This document shows positions 24,001 through 39,000 of a stretch of 64,000 bases of DNA, in pieces (positions within the stretch are counted from its first letter, which is position 1; each line of letters starts with the position of its first letter). The notes beneath the pieces were generated by a model, which did not search any database, was not told the DNA's origin, and saw only the letters and a program-made list of their open reading frames with translations. Origin of the DNA: Amyelois transitella (taxonomy: Eukaryota > Arthropoda > Insecta > Lepidoptera > Pyralidae); assembly GCF_032362555.1 (NCBI RefSeq), contig NC_083519.1, positions 7,519,501-7,583,500 on the forward strand. Reading direction: 5' to 3'. A program made the position numbers and the translations under genes.

Positions 24001-27000
24001 ATGTAACGCGATTTACCAAACACCCTGTAGAATATGTCACGCTGTTGAAACTATACACGTAGCAAACTCTATTTTCAACAATTTTTAAGAAAGATGAAGG
24101 TTCTCAATTTGAACTATTTTTATTTAGTAAAACCAGTTATTTTCCTTTTGATCTAAGTAGGAACATTAAATCTTATCAGTACAATATTGATCACTTACCT
24201 AGATGAGCACAAATTTGCTCTCCTTTGACTTCTACCAGGATTTTAAAATCTTTTCCTTGGTAAATATCACCACCAGGAGAGGAACACACCGAAGTAGAAT
24301 CTAGAAAAAGAATAGTATATTAATTACGTTAAACAGTCGTCATAAAATAACAAGCTATAGAAATGTCATACCATCATCATCGTGATTTGATGGGTCTTCT
24401 ACCAACAAAGCATCATGTAATGGCAACCTCCCGGCCGTTGGTAAATGTAATCTTCCTCCAGGGGCTCTGGTGGTAAGCAGGAGGTGGTTGCTGAAGAGAA
24501 ATGCCTGCCTCGCTTGAAGATTAGCCCGTCGGCCTTTTCCCACTACTTGGGAAAGAGTGCCTGAGAATAAAGATATGAGATCAAAATCATCACCAAGATA
24601 TAGTGATATGGTAGATGTATCCATGGTAAAATATAAATCAGTCGACATAATAGCCATATAATAACGCCGTATGGTTGGATTTATTAATCTTAGATTTTAT
24701 TACGTTGAGATCTAAGATTTTATACCTAGTGTAACTAAGGTTTGACACGTTATTTATTACTGATTTTTTCATTAAGAAAATAACACATATTTTGTTCCAA
24801 CTTTTAACACTATACAGAATAATTAAAACGTTTTCACCGAAGAAGACTAACCTTGCCGTATGAAAACTTGGTTGACGTCCAATAGGATATCGCATCCTTC
24901 TATGATCATGCGTTCGACTGCCAAGTTTTTTCTCAAATTCTCTGTCTCGCTAACCTAAGAAAAATTAAGATATTTAAAAATGTTTATATCAAATGAAATG
25001 ACTCAACAGACTGAAACTCCGCAGCAATCATTCGGGTGGTTCATTATACAACTTAAGCATAAAATTTCGCACCTACAATACATATTAAAACTTTATCTGG
25101 AGCAGACATGCCATTTAAATTAGTCGTTGTGTAACAAATTAAATATAGTAAAAGTAAATAAAATATTAGAAGTTACTTTTGTATGGAAATTTTGGTAAAC
25201 ACCGTAGACATATGCCAGCGCGTACGTCAGCCTAAAGTTGCTAAAGTACTTCCAATAAGTATAAAACGTCTAATACCTCGTCATGCATCTGTCGTGATAA
25301 CTCCTCAAGTTGAGCTCTGGCATGCTGGAGACTACGTCGTTCCACGTGATCATGTGGAGTATGAGCAAGCAGCTCATGCAACGTGATGATGTAACGAGGA
25401 ATCTAGAAAATAAACTTTTCTTACTAGGACTAAAAGTAAACTGAATTAGTTTTGTCACCTTCATAAATACGAATATTTATGTTGACATACATATACATAA
25501 ATCACGCCTCTTTCTCGGAGGGGTAGGCAGAGATATTTCCACTTGCCACGATCCCTGCATACTTCTTTCGCTTCATCCACATTCATACTTCTCTTCATGC
25601 AATCTTGTCAGTACTCTTGATCTGACCTTTTGCAAGAACGTCCCAAATTCATGTTGACATCCATGTTGAGTTATATAGCGTCTATAATTATCGTTGTTTC
25701 TTTGTTGATTATGAGTGTGTAACTTTTTATTGAGGTGATACATACATACATACATAAAATCACGCCTCAATATATTTAAAAATGTTTATATCAAATGAAA
25801 TGACTCAACAGACTGAAACTCCGCAGCAATCATTCGGGTTTTTATATTGAGGTGATATAGTGGAATTTAGCATTAGCAATAGTTTTCTACTTACCTGGTG
25901 CATAGGATATGTCAAAAAGGTTTCCAACGACCTCCCTTGGCACGCCGGCTTGGTTTCCAGTCTCGCCAGCAGTTGTGCGAACGGCTGGGTTTGTTTACAT
26001 TCAGTGAGTACTTGCAACGAGTAATGGTGGTTCCTCACGTACTCCTGGTATATTGTTAGCATCGGGAGCAACATGTCGAATAGATCTCCTGTAGATATGA
26101 TCACAAGTATGTTGTTAATATCTACTCCTGCAAATTTCGTCTATCTCACTAGTGCTACTGAGTTGTCCCATTGTGGTACATCAGACTATTTTGAACTTAT
26201 TTTACTTTATTTAGAAAGGTTTTTTTATAAATTTTAAGAAATTTCCTGCTGTAATGTTAAGAACCATAGCATTTTTGCAAAAGCACATACGTACATCGTC
26301 TGAATGTACGTACAATTTCTTTAATTTATAAATGCGTTGATTTACGCATTCTTAAATTGACAATAAAGTTCTTGTCTAACAGACGGATAAAAACATAATA
26401 CTAAACGGGACCCGGGATGTGTATGTAACTTTTTTGTCTTTCTCACCTAACACCAAAGTGGGCCAGGACTCCATCCTAGAAGTCAGTCCTTTGAAGAAAA
26501 TCTGGTGGAGAAATAGAACAGTCTCGCTGTTCAGAAAGATTGAGTTGACATCTTCATGGGTGCAGGGTGGCTTCTTAGAACTAGCCGCCATCTTGAACGG
26601 CCGGAGAAAACACGTCACCAAAATTTCCATCTGCTCGAGATACTCTTCTTCTGCTTCTACCATTTTGAATACCAAGCTGAAATTGAGAACACAATATAGA
26701 CAATTGTATCGTCAGTGCCGAAACACGTGAAAGAGTTTCTACCGTCACCTGATTCTCCTCCTCTCTTTCATAAAAAGAAATAAAGGACTTACAAATCCAT
26801 TACCGTAAAACCATTGAGTGAGGTTTTTTGTTACGTACGCAAATTATGAGGGATTATCGGAAAAGGTCTTTGTCTTTAAACAATATTAAAAAAGAAAAGC
26901 GGTAAGTAATACAATTGGAAACACATAACGCAGAAAAATAAGTATGAAAACAAAGGCAAAGAAAGGTAACTCACATGCATTGAATTAATATACAAAACCA

Positions 27001-30000
27001 AAACCATAGAATAAATTATGATAATATAGGCGACAAATGAATCATTGTTAAAGTTCAAAAAACAAAAGCAGTTGCGGGTATTGCACACAGAGATGTAAAA
27101 GAAAAGTCGAAAATTAAAAATGTAAACTTACCTATTCCTCTTCCTCATGCTCTCAGCGTGGGGGCTCTTGATGTACTGCTCGACGATCTGCTTCCACCGC
27201 CGCCGGCACAGCCAGCCGCGGAAGAAACTCTGCACACACAGTAAGTGATAACATAAGAAAGTAAGGGTGCCTAACATGTCCACATTTAGGGTCGGTTCGA
27301 ATTGGGACAGAGTCGTAGCAAATTTTCATAATAACGTCAGAAATCAAAAGTTTACTAAAACGAGACACATCATATAGAGAGTTTGATTGCGTATCAATTA
27401 AGAATCTGATTTTAATCGCCAATCTTTGAGATAAAACGAAATTTATAAAAAGTCACTTTGACTGTTGCGCCAATTTGAATAGGGCCTGGATAAGATCTAC
27501 CCCTAACAAATGTCTACTTGATATTTATATTCATAAAGCTTGTTTTATCAATTAATAATCATTTATTTTTGATTTAGTCTTGATTTTAACTTTGTTGACA
27601 AACCATTACAGAATTTAAATCTATAACTTATTAGAAGTATAAATTTAAATAGTTTGATAAGCTTTATAAATATCATATTAGAGATACTACGAGTGTTACG
27701 GAATCTAAAGGCAACTAACTTTTCATGCAAAGGTTTTACATAAACCAGGAGCGCATGAGAAATATCGGTCAGTATACAAAACCAAACCTATCTTTCTAAC
27801 AACAATACTAGGTATACCGAATAGGAACAACTTTTACTATGATAAAATTTGATGACCCTGAAAATTTTGTTTCAAGTATAAAATAGTTTTCAAGTAAAAG
27901 TTGTTAATATTTCTAAGTTTCTAACTATACTACACAAGGAGGCCTCTATTAGGCTTGGTATTGAGCTATTACGGCTTAATATTTTCACAGTCTAAATTTT
28001 TATTATAGTCTAGGTATTTCAATTCTAAAACTACAAGCCACAGTCAAAGATGGCATTTTGGTTTCAGCTGATAAGGATTATCGAAACATTTGCTACTGAA
28101 ATACACAGGCAGCACACCAACACTACCCGACGTCTTTTTTATTTAGTCATTTATTATACTCGTAGGGATAACAACATCTTTTTCATTTCTCACTATGGAA
28201 ATTATCAAAGAATTAAAGTATATAGAGATCATCAAAATCTTTTGTTCAAACTTCAACGTTTCGAGCAATAGAATCAAAATATAATGCTATTTCAAGCACC
28301 AAATCTGTGATATTTTTTTTTATCAAATAGTCAATTTTATTGGTGGCAAAGAAAAAGATTCTTTGATAACTTTCATGTTTTGAAGAAAGTGGATGGCTAC
28401 TACTGCTTACTGTTAACGATGTTTGATTGGATCCTTACTGTACAACACTTCGAATATTGCTTCTCGCTGTACCTACAGAATCTCAAGATTATGGCAATTT
28501 ATATCTAAAACGGGGGACAATTCACATTTCCCATTGGCAGGCGATCTCAGTATAATATGGAATTGATTTCTTTCAGCGATGGAGTTGCTAGCTTCTATAC
28601 TTTTGACTTGTTCGTAGGAATAATAACGCGGTGGTATGAAATTAAACAAATTATAGTCTCAACTACATATAGATACACCAACATATTATGTGATCGCATC
28701 TTGAAGAAGACTTTATGTAGCTTATCTGTATTTTTTTACCACCTCAATTTAATAATGCGTAATTTCTACTTATAAGCATTTTATCTTCCGAATAAAGTTT
28801 AAGCCACAAATTGGAAATTAAATTTAAACTTTTCTCAGTCTTTGTTTTGTTTTAATCGATAGAATGTGAAGTTGTCTTTTAAAAGAACAATCTGCAGTGA
28901 TATTTACCTGCACTTTCTTGATCTTCCTCAACTCAGCTGGGTCGATCTCCGGGGAGTCGGTGGTGGATAAGCTGCTGGTTGAAGCGGCGCGCGTTGCTGA
29001 TGGTTCGTGCTCCTTTTTGTATGTGCATAACTAACAAAATAAATGACAATTCAGTATAAGTCCAAGTCCTAATAACACTTTTTTGCAAACACCTTGTTTG
29101 TAGTTATAGATAATCCAACGATTATGGAGGAAATTATTGGAATGCGCCATTGCATATGAAAACTCTTTCTCTACTTATTTAGAGCCCCAATACTTCTGTG
29201 CTAGGGGAGCTCATAGCGATTGAATAAGCACTAGCTTTTACCCTTCCCACTTCTTAGAACCCCAGGAATTACTTATGTGTTATTTAATCCGTAAAATTGC
29301 GTAAATCCACCCACCCAAACAACAGTTCTGGATTAACGAAATCTTTACGGATTGAATACTAATTATATATAGTAATGATGTCTGACCTCAGTCCGCAGCT
29401 TCTTGACCTCGCTAGTAAGTTCATCGCATTGTTGAGCGTACTGCCAACGTGACGTCCGCTCGCTCTCCACCACTTGAAGTAGGTGAAGTTGTTTCTGCTC
29501 CAACTCCTCCTTTTGAAGGAGTAGCTTGTTGAAACTGTGGACAAATAAATAAATGCATTTCCTTACTGAATTATAGGGAGTCCATATATATAAAAAAAAC
29601 TGTAATTAACTTTATGTCAAGTTATGAAACACTAGCTTCGACGCCTGCGGTGGCGCGTTACTTTGTTATTATCAAAATATTGTGTACATAATTTAATAAT
29701 TTATATAAATTCATATAACAGGGACAAATCAATTAGTACAAAAATACCTAAATGTTTATCGTCATCTTGATAAAAAACTTGAAAGCCACTTTCGGCTTTA
29801 ATGATAGAATTTTGATTATAAAGGTATGTTACATAGATCCTAAATTTTATCAAAGTCACATAAGCTACTTTCGTTAAAAGTAGTCACGCACACATCAGCT
29901 AGTTAATAATTAAAACTAAGCGGTTTGTTTTACTTTTAATCCACTATCATGCTTTCATAATGATTGTAATTAATTTTCTACCTAATAATTAAATGAGCAT

Positions 30001-33000
30001 GACATCCGCATAGCCCGCTTTTTACTTTGATTTATGAGAGCTATTTTAAATATGGTGACTAGCCAAAAAGCGACGCGAGTAACTGCCTTGTAAGAGATAA
30101 AGAACGTGTATATTCTAATTTCTATGGAAGTAAGTAAAAAGTTTCCACGCGATTCGGCTTAGAAAAGCAAACTCGCTCGAAGAGAACTCTATAGAAAGAG
30201 ACCCCAGTAATAAGTTTCCATGATCATTGGGTGGAAAATCATTTCGATACGTATCGTGCCCCAAACGAGCTCGGGTTCCAGTCGACTGTAAAATGAGAGA
30301 TGCGCCGGTCTCCATGGCAACTTGTATTGGATCTCAAGTTTCTTTTTTATGAGCCTATAGAGCTTATAAAATTCCCGCGCATCAATTATAAAGTATACAT
30401 ACTCTTCATTGCACCAAATATTCATTTGATAAAAATAGATAGTGGGCCTCTAAAGAACAACACGTTTCCTATATTTTTAATTTCTAGTCCCCTCAATTCA
30501 CTCTTAGCCGCGGCTTATAATTATGTGGACATCCAATTTTAATTAATTGCACCAACCTTTACGTGTGGGAAACCCACAAGTCAAGTCTATTTATTTATTT
30601 TTGTGATCTCTTCGATACAGTTTGATCGTTGGCATGCCTTTGTAAAATCTTACAGAAATGAATCCCGAAGCCGAAACAGGCTTTATCATCCTGGTAACCT
30701 TTATCGTCATTACCCTATTATTTGTCTCGTTCCAGATTTCCTAAAGATTCGTAATACACCTATGGGCCAGGAGAAAACGGGTCACAAAGACTATCAAAGC
30801 GCACTATCATATTAATTTTACCTTCTGGTACATAAGAACTAAGTAAAAAGAGAAAAATAGTCTCTACGCAGCATTACAAAAGTGGGAGGAGTTCCCTTTT
30901 TTTTTAAATAAAATTAAACCGGTGAAATGTTGAATCCTTCGGTAAAAATGTGATGTTCAACAACATATAGTATGTAGTAGCCTTTAAAATTCCAAGAAAC
31001 GTAAACCGATTAAAAATAAACTTCTCGACACAACTAAACTCTAATTAGTTAGTGTTAGATTAATTAGGAAAATATTTGTAAAGATAAAGAATCGCCATTG
31101 GCCATTGTTAAAAATTAGGTCAGTTGCGGAATTCAACTATTCCTTATTAAATAAAAGAACGAATCCTTTATTTAATAACTGGTCAGTGATTTTTATAAAA
31201 AGATGTTGATACTCCTTTTTGGTTTTACAAGTAGGCGCTGTTTATTAAATCACATTAATTTATATCCTGATATGTGTCTTTATGACTACAAACACAAAAT
31301 TAATTTTTACATAATAAATCCAATGCTGTAGATATTATTGCTTCATCAATCAACGCACGCCGTACTTCTCGGCCTAAAAATACATTGTTTCATTTTTACA
31401 TGCAGCTTCTCACGTGCGAATTAAGCGCTACCTACAAAAGAATACAGGTTTGTCGATAATCCCTGGAATCAATAGTTTTTACCGAGATGAAAGGTACCCT
31501 AAGTACTAGACTCTCATTTATGTATACCTACGCGAAATTCCAAGAAGATTGGTTTAGTAGATAACGCATGAAGAGGTAACAAACAATCTTACTTTCGCAT
31601 TTTTAATATAAGTTAGGATTTACTTTGTTAAACTATAGCCTTCAGGCAAGCCCGTCCGTGCAATATCTTGTAGTTATAACGCAGCCTCCCTGTAACTTCC
31701 TGCAGTATCGGGTGTCAAGGCCTTCCCCGGGCGGCCTTGACAAGCCGCTACTACAAAACTGCTGATGGAATATGCTTTTACACTAGGACTAGGTACTTAT
31801 ATCCACGTAGTCATCTACTAAAGACGCTTCCGAAATGGAGCAAAGGAGGTTTTCCGTTACACGCGGGAGGAGCCGCGGATCTTATGTCAAATGTATTACT
31901 AGAATATTCTCAACATAGACATTTGCTAAGTCAGAATTCGAGCGGTTTAGAGATAAAGGAAAAATAAAAATTATTGAAAGCATCCTCCATGTAACTTTGG
32001 TATTGCAATATCTGGTGTCAAGGCTGTCCCGGGCGGCCCTGACCCGCGCATCTCAGTTCTGTTCCCTTTTTAATTATTCCGTCTTATCGATTTTACTCGG
32101 AAACTGTATATGCTATAGATTTGTTACAATTTCGGATTAGGACGCGTAAATGGAATTACATGAACGAGAAAAGAGAGGATGTGTGAAAGCTTTGTTTGGG
32201 AAGTAGTAAATAAACGTGTCTTGATCAAATAGTGCCGTGTGGTTGCCGGCACCAATACAAAAAGAATAGGACCACTCCATCTCTTTCCCATGGATGTCGT
32301 AAAAGGCGACTAAGGGATAGGCTTGCAAACTTGGGATTCTTTTTCAGGCGATGGGCTAGCAACCTGTCACTATTTGAATCTCAATTCTATCATTAAGCCA
32401 AATAGCTGAACGTGGCCATTCAGTCTTTTCAAGACTGTTGGCTCTGTCTACCCCGCAAGGGATATAGACGTGACCATATGTATGTATGTATGTATTGATC
32501 AAATAGAGTGGAAATAAAAGGAAAGTTGGATAAAGGAACGTGACTGATGAAGAGTACCTTCGATGAAAGTAGATGAAGCAATAGATGCAATTCTTAACGT
32601 GGGTAAATTCTTGTAACTGCTGAACGTGGCATTTCAGTCTTTTAATAGTGATGGGATTATATGTACCTATGTATGTATGTACCTACTACGTAATAAAATG
32701 CAAGACTTTGTAATGAACAGAGATTAACAAGCGTAAACGCGTCCTTGCGCAGTTCATTATTATATATGCAGTAGGCTTCAACAGGCAATAATGCGAAATG
32801 AAACTAAGGCAGAATGTTCCGAGGTTGTTTAATATTAACGCCAGAAATGGGTCACCAGAATTACCGGGAACCCGCCAGGGAAATAACTGAATATTCTGGA
32901 ACACGGATGAATTTTAATCTGTGTTTGGTTTCCGTGTAGATTAGGGCTACTATGTTTCTTGTTATGGAAGGTACGTACAATAATTATAAGAGACTCTGAA

Positions 33001-36000
33001 ATGGGAGGCAGCTATCGATAAAAAATATTGTCAAATCGTTTCCAAACCAGGTTAAACTTTTTTCATGCTTCTTTTAACCCGTTTTATTCAATATCAAGCC
33101 TTGGTACACCACATTGTACAGTAAACTATACAATGTATCTGTCTCAGTTTCATTCTCTGGAACGCAATTAAGAATATTGTGCTTGTTGAAGCGATTACGG
33201 TCATCTATGAACTTTGCTACAAAAATCTAATGTACCTACAACAACGGTCAACGTTGATAAAAACGACTACGAACTTTGTTTCGAAAAAATATGGCGATAG
33301 TAGCGTAACTCTAATGAGAAGCTTCTATGGACATCCTCAAATTGCCCTACGAAATTATTATAGCTGTAGCATAATAACATGATAAATGAGAAGTGTCTAC
33401 GAACTAGCTACGAACACCAATGAAATATGCTACGAACATCTACGAACGCCTGCGAATCATTCTAAGAACACCTACGAACTATGCCAAAAACACCTACGAG
33501 CTATACTATGTACACTTGCGAACTATGCTACAATCACCTACGAACACCTAAGAACTACGCTACGAACATCTACGAACTATACTAAGTAAAATCGAAAACC
33601 GGAATGTACGGTAAATTATGGAATTAAAAAAAATACTTTGTGCAGATTACAAAAATACTAACAGAATTTCCATAAACCAATTTCATCATCTTAAATGCAC
33701 CTTTATCTAACATGCTTCAAATTTCAATATACTGTGTGAAGTTGAAACTAGATTCACGAGCACTTTGACTACGTATCGCAAGGCAAAGCAAGCAGAAACT
33801 ACACGGTAATAATATTAACGTCACAAAATATAAAATTTACAGAACAGAAATTTTACACAGTAAGTATGTCGAGTTATAATGAAATTTCAAAGTTCCATTC
33901 CAGCAGCGTTTGACTGTAAAAATGAAATAGAAACACTTATTGATAAAAGCTAATATTACTTTCTCTCTTTCATAAATAATGAAAATGAAAGTTCGTGTGG
34001 CAGCCGAATCGGTTATTATTTTTTAAGATATTCACAATTTTGTAAAAAGTGTCCACAAGGTCTAAGTTTGCGGCAAACAACTAGTACCGTTAATACCGTT
34101 ATCTTTCTGTGAATCTCTATTTTTGTGCAGCCGGGTCACGGCTGCATATTGCATGTTACGGTCGCATGATATGTTGCAAACTAATACGACATATTTCATT
34201 TTTCAGACGTCGCAGATTGAATATCAGAATGTATCTAATACAGCTTGTATACTTGCTTATATTTTATTGAAAATAGGCAAAATTTACTTAAATGTTTTCT
34301 GTAATACGACAAGTAAAAAAAACTATCAGCGCAAGTTCTGCGCATAGCAACAAGAATATTAAGATTTTAGTGTTACTCTGCGCTCTATATCCCTGCGGAC
34401 AACAAAATGATTGGAGTGTGTTTGAACGACAAAGATGTTACCTATTTGTTAAAGTTGATAGATTACATACATTTTATTTTTAATTTAACGTTGTTTTATA
34501 CGCAGGTATATAGTTGTGTTTACACAAAACACAATATATATTTCAGGAAGAAATATGCCTAAACAAATACAAAAATAAGATTTATCTGAAGGTACATTCT
34601 CAAGTGCAAAGTTTGTCTATGGATACAAATCAGGGTCTAGGCATATTATGGCCAAACCGCTAACAGTAGGATCAAATTAATATCAAAGCATCACAAATCT
34701 ATAAAATTCAATAATCTGAATTAAAAATCAGCTGTTATCCGTTTCAAAATACCCGGAAGCGGACCGCGGCGGGTCAGGGGCGCGGCGGCCCAAATCTCAC
34801 GGGCACCATGACAACCAGTCTCAGCCCGAAACCTATTGAGGGCTGCATTCACGCAGCACGATTGTGTTATAAATTCCAATCTAATATTTTGAAAAATAAA
34901 AATTCTATTGCCTTAATTAGATATCAGCTATTACCCGTTTAAAAAATACCCGGTAGCGGACCGCGGCGGGTCAGGGGCGCAGCGGCCCTAATCTCGCGGG
35001 CGCCATGGCAACCAGGGCCGGCCGAGACCTGTTGAAGGCTGCATTCACGCAGCACAAAATAAACGTAATATAAGGTTGGCATTTGACAAAACACGTTGCT
35101 GATAATTCATTGTTGTTTTTATTTGAAATCAAGTAAAAGTTTTATAATTTTTTGGTTTCCAATTCTCACATGTCTCGAGTGTTTCCTTATTCTAATGTGT
35201 AACCAGAGATTGCTAACATATCAACGTCCTTAAATGTTTTTAATAAAATTTTATTAATTATCACAATTGTTTAAAGGATTGTCACGGCGTCTGATTGTAA
35301 CAACTTACTCTTAGTTATAACGTATAAATTTTTGTTTTTATTTTTATTTAATTGATAATTAACTACTGTGTTAATTATAGCAACGTTTAGGTGATTGATC
35401 TAAACAGGGATCATGATTAAATCTTAAATACTTAAGAAGCTCAAATCTGCCATGAATTGCCATTCTTAGCTAGTGAAAGAAATCACTAAAAAGGAAAATT
35501 TTAAGAATTTATTTTGATATTTTGAATTGTAAATTATCACGGAAACAGAACCCAGCAGAAGTTAACAAAGAACACGAGATCCACGGGCGAATACATTTCT
35601 CTGTTCTAAACCAGCTATAAAGAAACTAAAAAATAATCTATATGTTAATTTAATCTTTCCTGAGCATAGTCTGACAACAATGGCCACAATTTACTAATAA
35701 TACACCTGAGTATCGATTGGGGCACAACGCAGCGTGTAGGTATCGAGTAACGTCGGCTATTTTCTCAATACACTGACAGCCTGATAGCCTATCATTGTCA
35801 GGTGCAATTTTTACATCTAAACTAAGTAATATAGAAAGAAAGTTTGCAACCAAACCTTCGAAAATACTAAAGGGTAATGAAAGTTCTTTCACCGGTAAAA
35901 AGGTGCATTATCTGCGAGTGTTTAACTGTGTGTGTACTGTGGGTGAAGCCGAGGCACCGCTAGTAAAGAATATAGAAATGCGGAAGATTTAAATTCCCAA

Positions 36001-39000
36001 CGATCTACCCCCACATATCCGGAGTCAAAAGAAATATCGGTACATAAATTTTCTATGGATTAACCCTGAAGCTTCGTCGCCGGCACGGATATAGATATAC
36101 CTTCATTTTAAAAAAAGTCGGGTTTCATGGGTCAGACTAGTTGCAGAATCATTAACCCCCAACAACCTCCAGATAACTTTCGAAATTTATGTTAATACAC
36201 TAGAGAGCGCCCGCGGCTTTCGTTTCCACGTGAATTTCGGGAATTCATCTCTTAGTGCTCCCCTGTATCATACTAAATTTCAACTTTCTACGCTTATAGT
36301 AGTTTCGGCTGTACTTTGTCCGTCAATCTCACTCTGTAACGGAAGAGTTATTTATGTATAGGTTGGATATTATTTGTAAAAATAATTATGTGTATTGAAA
36401 CCGCTTCTCATAAAATTACTTTTTTTACAAGAAATAAATAAGCAATTTAATTTGCTAAGACGTACTTTAGAATTCTCACCATTTTGTATCCTATAACTTC
36501 AAACGATATCGAATTGATATCGCATTTGAAAATTCGCAACAATAGTTTATAAGTTTATATCCTTGCCTTGGCGTCAACTACTTGTGGCTAATGTATGCAA
36601 AACAATTCAAACTTCAATTGTTATGTAAATAACACCTACTTTTCTTTGAATTCATTAAGGTTAACATACTATACTTTATTCTTAATGGTTAAATTCGCAG
36701 TATATTTTTTTTACTAAACATTTTTTTAAACTTTATTAGTAAAGGGAGCTACGTTTCTGGCTCGACCGCCAAAAAGAAAAGATCCTTCTCCAAGTCCTAG
36801 GTATATTAAATTAATATTTGCGAACCCAACGATTTTCTGTAGGATGTTGTATTTACGCTTTAATCTGTTGATTTTTCGCTATTGTTATTTGAAGTAGCGG
36901 TGTCACCAAACCCCTTTTTCTGCAATTGTTTTAAAATTGCTTTATTTTAATTGGAGATTTCGCGGTCTAAACCAAATACTAAGTCATAATATACTAAGTC
37001 TCATCATTTTAATGTAGTTTAACCCCTGGTCAGGCTATCTGTATCAAATAGCAGATACCCATCGACGCTACTCATTCTATATCATAAATCAGTATACCTT
37101 TAAACCAAATAATATAGCTCCTACAAAAACAATTTAGCGTATAAAAAAAAAAAAAACCCCTGGTCAGGCGAGTATTGCTTCGTGTACAAACCTGACTTGA
37201 CAATGGTCAAAAAGTGAACCCCGAGCTCTTCTCTAGAGAGTGAATATGTATGTATATTGAATTAACACCAGGAGGGCGACGAACTCCTAAGAGTACATAT
37301 TCTAACGAACATTTAATGTAACAAAACTTGTGGGCTTAAGTACTGGTTACAAAATATTTTGATGGTGGAACGTACAACCCCACCCACATTAGTTTAGTCG
37401 TGATGACATAAATGTCCGGATGGCGTGTCCGCGTAGTTCCTCGTATGTCACGAACGATGGCTCGCAATTGATTTAAATCTCCACATCCATTACATAGTGG
37501 CCTTCAGAATTTAGTATCACCACAGTATTGGAATAATGTAGGTCTAACCACCACTTATTCAGCTTTCTTGAAACACTATTTTTCATGCAGCAGTGATCAG
37601 CTTAAGAGAACGAAGTTTTGATTAAAATTTGAATTTAACTGTATGAACTCTCTATTCGACTTAAAATTCGTATAGACTTTAAAGTATTAAAGAGACTTTT
37701 CAACTCCCACAAACATTATGCAAGGATATACACAGAGGCACGGGCAATCGACCCATTCTAAACTAAAAAAAAATATTATTTAAATTTTAGCGTCGAAAAG
37801 AGTCGTCTTCATCTATGATCTCATGTTACCGCTCTCTCATAAACCGACTTTAAATAAGATCTAACTAGATGTTGCGAAGCACTATTCATTCAAAAAGCTC
37901 TCGGTACTACTATGTACAAGACACGATATTTTTTTCGTCTTTACAGTTTTCAGTTTTGCCATTCAAATCTTCAGGCAAGACTATTAAAGAATATATTATA
38001 TATATAAAAAAGTACTCACCTGGCCTCTCGGATCGCGTCCACCCAATGCACGCAATCCACCTCGGAGGCCGCCCGCAGCTCATACTGCCGCTGACTCTCG
38101 CGCCGGTACGAGATCGTGAAGCAGAACTAGTTGAATAAAAGTAACGTGTCATAAGTAACAATAGAAAATAAAAAAAATTTGTAGAGTTAATATAACTTAT
38201 GGACGAACATACCAAAGGGAATGAGATTGTTAAGAGGGTAACCTACGAGATGATTCACGATCCTGAAATAGGAAGTATGTCTTTCTCTTTTTCTCACTTC
38301 TATTTTTTACTCGTTCATTTTCTATCAAACAATTCGAGGATAACCTAATTATAAAGAAAGAGAAAATTCGATAATATCCCAAGTTGACGTTCATGAAAAG
38401 ATTCTATGGTGCTGGCACACATTGGAAACCACAAAAATTTTCATACCGCATCAATCATAAAAGGTGATCCAAAGGTTCAGTTGTGTTACAGTGAATATCA
38501 AGCAGCTTAAATAAAGTAAAATGGTAAAGATGTTAGTAGCTTGATATTTACCGAGGCATTCCTCTCCATAGGTGCTTTGCTGAGTCTCTCACAGTACGAC
38601 CCCTCGAGCAGCAAAACGCCCGTCGGTCGCGAGTTGTTCTCGGACTCATAGTAGAAAAGTAGGTTCTGGACAAACAATGACCAATGTCAGACAATAAACT
38701 CTTCATTGTGCTGAAGAAAACTTGTTTAGTTAGATATTGGTTATGGACACAGAAATTTGTACTCTGACTGGAAATATACATTATTTTTTAAAGATTCAGT
38801 TAATATTTTGAAGCCAATAGGTGAGATAAACGACAATTTAGTTATGTTTGATAATTGATTCATTCGTTTAATCCATGGGTGTATGATTAGATACGTAATC
38901 TCCAAGTAATAATACACTGTAAGTATATGGAGGTAAATCAAAAACCATCAATAGATTTACCTGATAAAGAATGAACCAACGGAGTTGCCATTTGGTGTTA

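Larger units (their letters stand above)
29535..38019. other. Large RasGRF intron (8.5 kb)
   Basis: No extra exon with matching phase was found between exons 38020-38126 and 29387-29534. The intron holds a full SINE (32233-32494), an RTE-like tail relic (about 31460-31625), two GC-rich direct-repeat pairs (31.7/32.0 kb and 34.7/34.9 kb), a short-unit minisatellite (33.4-33.6 kb), an RTE-like relic near 36190-36300 and a SINE fragment near 37150-37230. Other open frames within it are chance. Confidence 0.6.

Noticed and set aside
33386..33589. 67-residue repetitive frame (YEHLRT repeats)
   Set aside because: It arises from the CTACGAAC minisatellite; there is no promoter, splice or homology support.
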